Positions 34,335 to 41,488 of a DNA stretch of 64,000 nucleotides are shown piece by piece; positions within the stretch are counted from its first letter, which is position 1; each line of letters begins with the position of its first letter. This DNA comes from Nonomuraea soli (GTDB lineage Bacteria; Actinomycetota; Actinomycetes; Streptosporangiales; Streptosporangiaceae). The position numbers were made by a program, and so were the translations under genes. The notes beneath the pieces were generated by a model that saw only the letters and a list, made by a program, of their open reading frames with translations, did no database searches and was not told the DNA's origin. The stretch covers positions 434,001-498,000 of the forward strand of contig NZ_JACDUR010000006.1 in NCBI RefSeq assembly GCF_013761175.1. Reading direction: 5' to 3'.

Positions 34335-35867
34335 TTAGATCCGGAACTCCAGATCGGGCGTGATGTCGGCGACGTCCATCTGCGCCTTCTGCAGACGGCC
34401 CGAATGGTCCCAGTTCATCGCCTGCCAGCGGGTGAACTGGTCGAGCACCCAGATGCCCGACTGGCGGCTGCCGTTGCCCGACTTGCCGTTGCCGCCGAAC
34501 GGCAGGTGGGCCTCGGCGCCGCTGGTGGAGTTGTTGACGCTGACCATGCCCGCCGAGATGCCCTCGCGGAAGCGGAAGGCGGCCTGCGGATCGGTGGTGT
34601 AGATGGAGCTCGACAGGCCGTAACCGGGCCGGTTGGCCAGCTCGATCGCCTCGTCGAGCGTGGTGAACGTCGTCACGCCGACGATCGGGCCGAACGTCTC
34701 CTCCAGGAAGATGCGGTCGTCGGGCCTGACGTTGTCGACCACGACCGGGTGGTAGTAGAGGCCGTGGGCGCCGTCGAACTCGTGGCGCGGATTGTCGGCC
34801 GTGATGCGCCCCGTCGGCCCCGAGACCTCGTGGTGGGGCTGGATCCAGGTGAGGAACTCCTCGTAGCGGTCGGCGAACTTCTGGTCGAGCAGCGGGCCCG
34901 CCAGCACGTCCTTGGCCGGGTCGCCGATCTTGGCGTTCTGCACGGCACGCGAGAAGCGCTCGATGAACTCCTCGTGCACGTCCTTGTGCACGATCAGCGT
35001 GCCCAGGCTGGTGCAGCGCTGCCCGGCCGTACCGAAGCCCGAGAACAGCGCGCCCTCCACCGCCAGGTCCAGATCGGCGTCAGGCATGATCACCATCGGG
35101 TTCTTGCCGCCCAGCTCCAGGCACGGCGACTGCAGGTGGCGCCCGCACAGCTCGCCGATCCTGCGCCCCACCTCGGACGAACCCGTGAACCCGACCTTGT
35201 GCACCGTGCCCTCGGTCAGGGCCTTCTCGAGCCCCTCGAAGGTCTCCTTGCCGTCGGCGAAGACGATGTTGAGCACGCCCTCGGGCAGTCCCGCCTTCAC
35301 GAACAGCTGGTACATCGCGAACGCGCTGGCCGCGGAGTACTCGGCGGGCTTCCACACGATCGCGTTGCCGGCGACCAGCGCCGGGACCAGATACCAGCTC
35401 GGCACCGCCACGGGGAAGTTGCCCGCCGTGATGACCGCCGCCACCCCGACCGGGTTGCGGAAGGTGAAAAGGTTCTTGTCGGGCATCTCGCTCGGCACCG
35501 TCTGGCCGTACAGCCTGCGGCCCTCGCCCAGGAAGAAGTCGCAGGTGTCGACGATCTCGCGCACCTCGCCCAGCGCCTCGGCGTACGGCTTGCCGATCTC
35601 CTTGGTGACGAGCCTGGCCAGGGCCTCGGCATTCGCCTCGACCAGCCGGCCGATGCTCGCGATCACCCGGCCCCTGACCGGTGCGGGAACCCTGGCCCAC
35701 TCCCGCTGGGCCTCCTTGGCCGTACGGCAGGCGGCGGCGAAGGTGTCGGCGTCGGCCAGGCCCACCTGGGCGACGGTCTCGCTGAGCTGGGCCGGATTGG
35801 TCGAGGCGTAGGTGCCGGTGCTGGGGGCGTCCTTGCCCCCGACGACGGAGACGATGTGCCGAGTCAT
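34335..35867 (-). CDS. Aldehyde dehydrogenase (ALDH7-like)
   Basis: The 510-residue enzyme shows the NAD-binding VGFTGSSEVG, the general-base Glu in CLELGGKNP (about 259), the catalytic Cys in GTAGQRCTSLG (about 293), and SAEAHLPFGG-like closing motifs (SGAEAHLPFGGNGKSG). The FGTAGQRCTS and SGAEA signatures point to the alpha-aminoadipate-semialdehyde branch, which oxidises the aldehyde of lysine degradation; this assignment is moderate. Likely cytosolic. It lies 12 bp downstream of the cupin gene on the same strand and may be its operon partner. Confidence 0.88.
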   Translation of the reverse strand: MTRHIVSVVGGKDAPSTGTYASTNPAQLSETVAQVGLADADTFAAACRTAKEAQREWARVPAPVRGRVIASIGRLVEANAEALARLVTKEIGKPYAEALGEVREIVDTCDFFLGEGRRLYGQTVPSEMPDKNLFTFRNPVGVAAVITAGNFPVAVPSWYLVPALVAGNAIVWKPAEYSAASAFAMYQLFVKAGLPEGVLNIVFADGKETFEGLEKALTEGTVHKVGFTGSSEVGRRIGELCGRHLQSPCLELGGKNPMVIMPDADLDLAVEGALFSGFGTAGQRCTSLGTLIVHKDVHEEFIERFSRAVQNAKIGDPAKDVLAGPLLDQKFADRYEEFLTWIQPHHEVSGPTGRITADNPRHEFDGAHGLYYHPVVVDNVRPDDRIFLEETFGPIVGVTTFTTLDEAIELANRPGYGLSSSIYTTDPQAAFRFREGISAGMVSVNNSTSGAEAHLPFGGNGKSGNGSRQSGIWVLDQFTRWQAMNWDHSGRLQKAQMDVADITPDLEFRI

Positions 35868-35879
35868 GGACCTATGACA

Positions 35880-36278
35880 TCACTCCAACGAAAAGTCTGC
35901 GAAGTCGAATCCCGGTGAGACGACACAACTCGCGAGAACCTCCTGGTTCGCCGCAGGTTTTGCGGATTGGGTGACTCCGGCGGGGACGAGCGCCTGGGGG
36001 CTGTTCTCGTCCAGGGTGACGGTCCGGCCGCCGATGGTCAGGTGGAGCGGGCCGCCCCGGTGCCAGAGCCACAGCTCGTCGGAGCGCACGGTGTGGGGGG
36101 CCGATTGCTCGCCGGGCATGAGGAGGAAGTAGATGGCGGTGGCGCCGGCCCGTATGCCGCCGTGCGCCTCGATGGTGTGGCTGGAGCGGTAGGTCTCGCG
36201 GTACCAGCCGCCTTCGGGGTGGGGGAGGAGGTCGAGGGCTTCGGCGAGGGGCGGGCGAACTGTCCCGATATCCGACAT
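35880..36278 (-). CDS. Cupin, DUF985 family
   Basis: The 132-residue protein has all DUF985 blocks: HPEGGWYRETY, ATAIYFLLMPGE, HTVRSDELWLWHRGGPL and ASCVVSPGFDFADF. DUF985 proteins are RmlC-like cupins of unknown substrate. It directly precedes the aldehyde dehydrogenase, 12 bp apart. It is divergent from the SWIM operon across 85 bp. Confidence 0.9.
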   Translation of the reverse strand: MSDIGTVRPPLAEALDLLPHPEGGWYRETYRSSHTIEAHGGIRAGATAIYFLLMPGEQSAPHTVRSDELWLWHRGGPLHLTIGGRTVTLDENSPQALVPAGVTQSAKPAANQEVLASCVVSPGFDFADFSLE

Positions 36279-36363
36279 ATCAGGAATGATCCCAGTTAAA
36301 GATGCCGATCGGCGCGGCGTTCGCGGGGGTCAGGTTGTCGGTCGGCGTGGATAGTGTTTCCCA

Positions 36364-37731
36364 GTGATCCAACGGTGGAGCCGTGATCAGGTCCTCGCGC
36401 TCGCCCCCGACGCCTCGTCCCGCACGGCCGGCCAGGGGGTGGCCTCGCCTGCCAGGTGGATGTTGCGCGGCGTCACCGACGACATCGTCTTCGGCACCTG
36501 CCGGGGAAGCGGCGCCCGGCCCTACCACACGTGCGTCGACCTCGACGAGCCCGCCTATCTGTGCAGCTGCCCCAGCAGGAAGGTGCCGTGCAAGCACGTG
36601 CTCGGGCTGTTGCTGCTGTGGTCGGGCGAGGGGTTGCCCGAGGTGCCGTTACCTCCGTGGGCGGCCGAGTGGGTGGGGCAGCGCATCACGCGTGCCGAGG
36701 CCCGTGCGGCGCGCCTCGACGCCGGATCCGGCTCGGGGACCGTTGAGTCCGGGGCCGCCGACGTCACGCCCTCCGTGCCCGCCGCTTCCGGGGGGCGGGG
36801 GCCCGGGCCCGCGGGCGTCGTCGAGAGCGCGCGGCAGGCGCGGGTCGCCATCGGCCTCACCGACCTGGAGCGGTGGCTGGCCGACCAGGTGCGCCAGGGG
36901 CTGGCCGCCGCCGATCCCGACGACTGGCACGGGCTGTCCAAGCGCCTCGTCGACGCCCAGGCGCCCGGAGCGGCGGGCATCGCGGGGCGGCTCGCCTACG
37001 TGCTCGGGCGCGACGGCTGGCCATCGCGGCTGCTGGCCGAATACGCCCTGCTCCACCTGCTCGTCGTGGCCTACCGGCGCCGCGACGAGCTCCCCGCCGA
37101 CCTGGCCAGGACCGTCATGCAGCGGGTGGGCTTCACGGTCAACCGCGATGTGGTGCTGGCCGGTGCGAGGGTGCGCGACGTGTGGGACGTGCTCGGGCGG
37201 CGCGACGAGGAGCTCGACCGGGTGTCGGCGCGCCGGGTGTGGCTGCGAGGGCGCGACACCGGGCGCGCGGCGCTCGTGCTGACCTTCGCGCCGCCCGGGC
37301 AGGCGCCTGACGCGTCCTTCGTGCCGGGCACGGCCATCGACGCCGAGCTCGCCTTCTACCCGGGCGCCTCACCGGTGCGCGCCATCCTCGCCCACCGGCA
37401 CAGCCCGCTGGGAGGCCTGCTCGTGGAGGGAGAGCCGGGCCGTGCCCTGTCCGCCGTGCCCCCGGCCCTCACCCCAGAGGAGGCGCTGGCCGAGGTGGCA
37501 GGGGCGCTGGCGGGCGATCCGTGGATCGACTCCTGGCCGCTGGTGCTGGCCGGTGTCGTGCCGGAGGCCGGGCAGGTCGCCGGGCTGCCCTGGCATCCGG
37601 CCGAGCCGGTCCCCTGGAGGCTGATCGCGCTCTCGGGCGGCCATCCGGTGACCGTGGCCGTGGAGTGGACACCCGACGGGTTGCGGCCCCTGTCGGCCTG
37701 GGACGAGGACGGGCGGGTGGTGTTGCTGTGA
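36364..37731 (+). CDS. SWIM zinc-finger protein, first gene of the MoxR/VWA operon
   Basis: The 455-residue protein carries a SWIM motif CxC-x6-CxH (C67, C69, C76, H78, in LCSCPSRKVPCKHVLGL) near the N terminus. The rest is helical, with a Gly/Pro/Ala-rich linker at about 120-150, and has no catalytic signature. SWIM domains bind zinc and are found in DNA- or protein-binding contexts. Start GTG 36364. Its TGA overlaps the ATG of the DUF5691 gene by one base (TGATG), so the two are translationally coupled. First gene of the five-gene operon. Confidence 0.88.
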   Translation: MIQRWSRDQVLALAPDASSRTAGQGVASPARWMLRGVTDDIVFGTCRGSGARPYHTCVDLDEPAYLCSCPSRKVPCKHVLGLLLLWSGEGLPEVPLPPWAAEWVGQRITRAEARAARLDAGSGSGTVESGAADVTPSVPAASGGRGPGPAGVVESARQARVAIGLTDLERWLADQVRQGLAAADPDDWHGLSKRLVDAQAPGAAGIAGRLAYVLGRDGWPSRLLAEYALLHLLVVAYRRRDELPADLARTVMQRVGFTVNRDVVLAGARVRDVWDVLGRRDEELDRVSARRVWLRGRDTGRAALVLTFAPPGQAPDASFVPGTAIDAELAFYPGASPVRAILAHRHSPLGGLLVEGEPGRALSAVPPALTPEEALAEVAGALAGDPWIDSWPLVLAGVVPEAGQVAGLPWHPAEPVPWRLIALSGGHPVTVAVEWTPDGLRPLSAWDEDGRVVLL

Positions 37732-39050
37732 TGCCATGGGAGGAGCTCGTGTCGGCGGCGCTCGTGGGCACCGACCGCCGGCCGTACACCGGAGACCTGC
37801 TGGCCGACGCGGCCGTCGAGGTCGTACGGCAACGCGCGGGCCGCAGACCCGGACCGCCGGCGCAAGGCCCTGCGGCGGCGGAGGAGAGCCAGGAGAAGGT
37901 GGGCCTGGCGGCGGCCGACCGGCTGGCGGCGATCCTGGCGGGCGAGCACCCCAGGCTGCTGCCCGAGTGGCTGGAGCTGGCAGCCGCCGGCGGCAGGCGG
38001 GTCCCGCCGCACCGGCTGCCCGAGCTGCTCGACAAGGGCCAGCGCGACCGCTCGATCCGCGAACACCTCGGCGTCCTGGCCGGGCAGCGCGGCAGGTGGC
38101 TGGCCGAGCGCAACCCCGCCTGGGCGTACCTTCTCGAAGAGCCCACCGGCGAGGCCTGGGAGCTGGGCGGCAGGGCCGACCGCCGGGCCCATCTGAAGGA
38201 GCTGCGCGCGGCCGACCCCGACGAGGCCAGGCGCCTGCTGGAAAGCACCTGGGAGCAGGAGACGCCCGACGACAGGGCGGCGTTCCTGGAGTTGTTCGAC
38301 ACCAGGCTGTCGCTCGCCGACGAGCCGTTCCTGGAGGCGGCGCTCGACGACCGCAGGCGCGAGGTGCGCCAGCAGGCCGCCAACCTCCTGGCGAAGCTGC
38401 CCGGCTCGGCGCTGGCCGTACGCATGGCCGAGCGGGTACGACAGTGCGTGACCGTGGGCCGCAGCGAGATCGTCGTGATCCCGCCGCTGGAGTGCGACCG
38501 GGCGATGGAGCGCGACGGCGTGCGCGCCAAGCCGCCCGCGGGCACCGGCGAGCGGGCGTGGTGGATGCAGCAGCTCATCGCCAGGGCGCCGCTGTCGATC
38601 TGGACACACCCGCCCGAGGAGCTCGTCGCGAAGAGGATCTCCGACTGGGAGACGGAGGTGCGTCTCGGCTGGGTGCGGGCGGCGATCCTGCAGCGTGACC
38701 CGGCCTGGGCGCGGGCGATGTTCGCGTGGGACCCGATCGCCGACCTGCTCGTCGCGCTGCCGCCGCTGGAGCAGCAGGCCCTGGCGGCCGCGTTCGCCGA
38801 GCGTCACGATCTCGACAACCAGTTGATCATGGTTCTGGGCGGGGTCGCGCCGCCCTGGCAGGCCGGGCTGGCGGTAGCCGTACTGAACAAGATCGTCAAA
38901 ACCGCGACGCTGCAGCCGTGGAACCTGGGCGAGCTGTCCAGGATCGCCGCCGAGCGCATCGACCCCGCCCTGCACGAGCTGGCGGCGGGTGTCCCCGAGG
39001 TCGCGGGCGTGCTGCGTTTCCGCGCGAAGATGAGGGAGGAGCTGTCATGA
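37731..39050 (+). CDS. DUF5691 family protein
   Basis: The 439-residue protein opens MPWEELVSAALVGTDRRP, the typical DUF5691 start, and continues as alpha-helical repeats (ADPDEARRLLESTWEQETPDDRAAFLELF, FLEAALDDRRREVRQQAANLLAKLPGS), i.e. HEAT-like. A C-terminal segment RNDLDNQLIMVL-like (HDLDNQLIMVLGGVAPPW) closes it. No enzyme motif. Start at 37731 chosen by the TGATG overlap. Its stop overlaps the MoxR start by ATGA. A scaffold or adaptor role is inferred from the repeat fold. Confidence 0.85.
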   Translation: MPWEELVSAALVGTDRRPYTGDLLADAAVEVVRQRAGRRPGPPAQGPAAAEESQEKVGLAAADRLAAILAGEHPRLLPEWLELAAAGGRRVPPHRLPELLDKGQRDRSIREHLGVLAGQRGRWLAERNPAWAYLLEEPTGEAWELGGRADRRAHLKELRAADPDEARRLLESTWEQETPDDRAAFLELFDTRLSLADEPFLEAALDDRRREVRQQAANLLAKLPGSALAVRMAERVRQCVTVGRSEIVVIPPLECDRAMERDGVRAKPPAGTGERAWWMQQLIARAPLSIWTHPPEELVAKRISDWETEVRLGWVRAAILQRDPAWARAMFAWDPIADLLVALPPLEQQALAAAFAERHDLDNQLIMVLGGVAPPWQAGLAVAVLNKIVKTATLQPWNLGELSRIAAERIDPALHELAAGVPEVAGVLRFRAKMREELS

Positions 39051-40114
39051 GCACCGTGTTGCGGCCGCACGCGGAGGATCTGTACTCCGAGGAGCTGGCG
39101 CTGCTGGCCAAGGACGACGACCGGGTGCGGCCTCCCGGATGGCGCCTGTCGCCGTGGGCGGTCACGACCTACCTCCTCGGCGACGGGGAGCGCATCACGC
39201 CGAAGTACGTGGGCGCGCGCCGCATCGTGGAGGTGGCCGTCGCCACGCTGGCCACCGACCGGGCACTGCTCCTGCTCGGCGTGCCGGGCACGGCCAAGAC
39301 GTGGTTGTCGGAGCATCTGGCCGCCGCGATCAGCGGCGACTCGACGCTGCTGGTCCAGGGCACGGCGGGCACCTCGGAAGAGACGATCCGCTACGGCTGG
39401 AACTACGCGCGGCTGCTGGCCGAAGGGCCCTCGCGCGAGGCGATGACGCCCAGCCCTGTCATGCGCGCCATGGCCGAGGGACGCATCGCGCGCGTGGAGG
39501 AGCTGACACGCATGCCCTCCGACGTGCAGGACGCGCTGATCACCGTGCTGTCGGAGAAGACGTTGCCCGTCCCTGAGCTGGGGTTGGAGGTGCAGGCGCA
39601 GCGCGGCTTCAACCTCATCGCCACCGCCAACGACCGCGACCGCGGCGTCAACGAGCTGTCGTCCGCGCTGCGGCGGCGGTTCAACACCGTGGTGCTGCCC
39701 GTGCCCGCGAGCGCCGAGGAGGAGGTCGCCATCGTCGCGCGGCGCGTGGGCGAGCTCGGCGCCGCCCTGCACCTGCCCGAGACCTCCACCGGACAGGCCG
39801 AGATCCGGCGCGTGGTGACGGTCTTCCGCGAGCTGCGCAACGGGCTGACCGAGGACGGGCGCACCAAGCTCAAGTCGCCCAGCGCCACCCTGTCGACGGC
39901 CGAGGCCATCTCCGTGGTGACCAGCGGCATCGCACTCGCCGCGCACTTCGGCGACGGGGTGCTGCGGGCCTCCGACGTGGCCGCCGGGATCGTGGGCGCG
40001 GTGGTGCAGGAGCCGGTCTCCGACCGGGTGGCGTGGCGGGAGTATCTGGAGACGGTCGTGCGCGAGCGGGCGGACTGGCGCGACTTCTACCGGGCGTGCC
40101 GGGAGATCTCTTGA
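39047..40114 (+). CDS. MoxR-type AAA+ ATPase
   Basis: The 355-residue protein has Walker A GVPGTAKT near residue 80, a Walker B region reading IARVEELTRMPSDVQD (a VEEL in place of the usual hydrophobics-D-E), sensor 1 NLIATANDRDRG, and arginine-finger region SALRRRFNTVVLPVP. MoxR proteins work with VWA partners as ATP-driven chaperones or metal-insertion machines. It starts by ATGA overlap. The last codons read GAG-ATC-TCT-TGA, with the TGA inside the conserved end of the adjacent TnpB element, so the native C terminus may have been different. Confidence 0.88.
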   Translation: MSTVLRPHAEDLYSEELALLAKDDDRVRPPGWRLSPWAVTTYLLGDGERITPKYVGARRIVEVAVATLATDRALLLLGVPGTAKTWLSEHLAAAISGDSTLLVQGTAGTSEETIRYGWNYARLLAEGPSREAMTPSPVMRAMAEGRIARVEELTRMPSDVQDALITVLSEKTLPVPELGLEVQAQRGFNLIATANDRDRGVNELSSALRRRFNTVVLPVPASAEEEVAIVARRVGELGAALHLPETSTGQAEIRRVVTVFRELRNGLTEDGRTKLKSPSATLSTAEAISVVTSGIALAAHFGDGVLRASDVAAGIVGAVVQEPVSDRVAWREYLETVVRERADWRDFYRACREIS

Positions 40115-40250
40115 CATCCTCCCCTCGTGAACGAAGGGGATTTCAACAGCAACTACCCCACGAGGAGGCGGCCGCGTTGAGGTTCACGGTTCGCAGGCTC
40201 GCCCAGCAGCGGGCCTCCCCGCGCAGCCACCGCATGCCCTGCGGCGGTAT
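40111..40250 (-). ncRNA. Predicted omega-RNA region of TnpB (extent approximate)
   Basis: In TnpB systems the guide RNA overlaps the 3' end of tnpB and the right-end hairpin, with the guide read from DNA beyond the element. Here it would end with the hairpin at 40121-40139, and the guide would be read from the 3' part of the MoxR gene below 40111. Position is inferred from family knowledge, not from a detected promoter. Confidence 0.4.
40121..40139. repeat. Right-end hairpin of the TnpB element
   Basis: CCCCTCG at 40121-40127 folds onto CGAAGGGG at 40132-40139 with one unpaired base. The flanking GGATGTCAA (minus strand) is a common right-end sequence of TnpB elements in actinomycetes, from memory. 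Confidence 0.7.
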
Positions 40251-41349
40251 CTCGGACGTTGCGTGCCGCGTTCACGTCGGCGTGTGCCTGGTGTCCGCAG
40301 GCCGCGCAGGCGAATCGAGATTGGCTCTCTCTCGACTCGGCCGCGCGGTGCCCGCAGACGTTGCAGGTCTGCGATGTGTAACGCGGGTTGACCTTGACCA
40401 CTCTGCCGGGCGCTTTGTGCTCCAGCCGAGTCACGAGCCGGCCCCAGCCGCTGGCCAGGATGCCCCGGTTCAGGCCCGCCTTCTGACGCACGTTGCGGCC
40501 GGGCACGGCCCGGGTGCCCCGCGCCGAACGGCTCATGTTCGAGATGTTGAGGTCTTCGACGGCGATCATGTCGAACCGGCGTGCAAGGCCGGTCGAGGTC
40601 TTCTCGATCCAGTCTTTGCGCCGGTCTGTTTCGCGTGCCCGCAGCTGGGCGATGGCCTGCTTAACCTTGCCGCGCCGGTTCGAGCCGCGCCGGGCACGGG
40701 CCAGCTTGCGCAGCAGCCGCAGCAGCCGCGTCTTCTCCGTCTCGCGCAGGCCGGGCACGTTCAGCAACTGCCCGGTGGACAGTGCCGCCGACACGGCCAC
40801 ACCCCGGTCCACACCCACCACTTCACCCGTTCCAGGGGCGGGGATCGGTTCCGGGATCGCGGCGAACGCTACGTGCCAGCGGCCGCAGGCCTCACGGGTG
40901 ACCCTGTAGGACTTCACCCCGTCAGGTACGGCACGCGACCAGCGGAACCGCACCCACCCCACCTTGGGGATCTTCACCTCGCCCATGCGCCGCGACAGGT
41001 GGCGCACATCGCCCGCCTTGACCGCGATGATCCGAAACCCCTCGTGCCGTCCGGCCTTGCGCCACGTCGGCTGCCGGTGCGTCCCTGCGAAGAAGTGCGC
41101 CATGGCCTGCGCGAAGTCACGCAACGCCTGCTGCTGGACGGTCACCGATCCCGCCGCGAGCCACGGATTGTCCGCTCGCGCCTCGGTCAGCTGACGACAC
41201 TGCTCGGCGAACCCCGGCGCGCCCTTCCGGCCGGGACGCCAGTGCGCGTGCTGCTCGACCGCCAGATTCCAGACGAACCGGGCGTGCCCGCAATGCTCGG
41301 CCAACGCCGCCTCTTGGGCAGGTGTCGGCTGGAGCCGGTAGCGGGACAT
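40153..41349 (-). CDS. tnpB: RNA-guided nuclease TnpB
   Basis: The 398-residue protein has a complete TnpB layout: N-terminal helix-turn-helix (YRLQPTPAQEAALAEHCGHARFVWN), RuvC Asp181 (VGVDRG), RuvC Glu265 (AVEDLNI), zinc finger C329-x-x-C332 ... C348-x-x-C351, and the third RuvC Asp358 (HADVNAARN). All catalytic and zinc residues are intact. TnpB is an omega-RNA-guided endonuclease that helps retain the element. Start ATG 41349; the open frame continues upstream through the left end. Length is typical. Confidence 0.92.
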   Translation of the reverse strand: MSRYRLQPTPAQEAALAEHCGHARFVWNLAVEQHAHWRPGRKGAPGFAEQCRQLTEARADNPWLAAGSVTVQQQALRDFAQAMAHFFAGTHRQPTWRKAGRHEGFRIIAVKAGDVRHLSRRMGEVKIPKVGWVRFRWSRAVPDGVKSYRVTREACGRWHVAFAAIPEPIPAPGTGEVVGVDRGVAVSAALSTGQLLNVPGLRETEKTRLLRLLRKLARARRGSNRRGKVKQAIAQLRARETDRRKDWIEKTSTGLARRFDMIAVEDLNISNMSRSARGTRAVPGRNVRQKAGLNRGILASGWGRLVTRLEHKAPGRVVKVNPRYTSQTCNVCGHRAAESRESQSRFACAACGHQAHADVNAARNVRDTAAGHAVAARGGPLLGEPANREPQRGRLLVG

Positions 41350-41418
41350 GCCGGCCAACCTACCGACCGCCACCGACACAACCAGGAGATCACAGTGCCG
41401 CATCGTGCGGCTTTTCCT

Positions 41419-41438
41419 CCCCGCCCTGAAGGACGGGG
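41419..41438. repeat. Left-end hairpin of the TnpB element
   Basis: CCCCGCCCT at 41419-41427 pairs with AGGACGGGG at 41430-41438, one mismatch. It lies 70 bp upstream of the tnpB start and 50 bp before the DUF5682 start. Confidence 0.7.
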
Positions 41439-41488
41439 CCTCCACGCTGTAGGTATTCGGTGAACCACGCGGCGCCCGGGGAGGCGCC

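Larger units (their letters stand above)
40111..41460 (-). mobile_element. IS200/IS605-family, TnpB-only element
   Basis: The element consists of one intact tnpB gene flanked by terminal hairpins and carries no TnpA transposase gene (IS1341-type organisation). Ends are estimated: the tnpB-distal right end at about 40111-40146 (TTGACATCCTCCCC type, hairpin 40121-40139) and the left end at about 41413-41460 (hairpin 41419-41438). IS200/IS605 elements leave no target duplication, so exact ends cannot be fixed from this sequence alone. It sits between genes three and four of an otherwise gapless operon. Confidence 0.8.

Noticed and set aside
34335..36278. Lysine-degradation gene cluster
   Set aside because: Only the aldehyde dehydrogenase fits; no lysine aminotransferase or related gene is adjacent.
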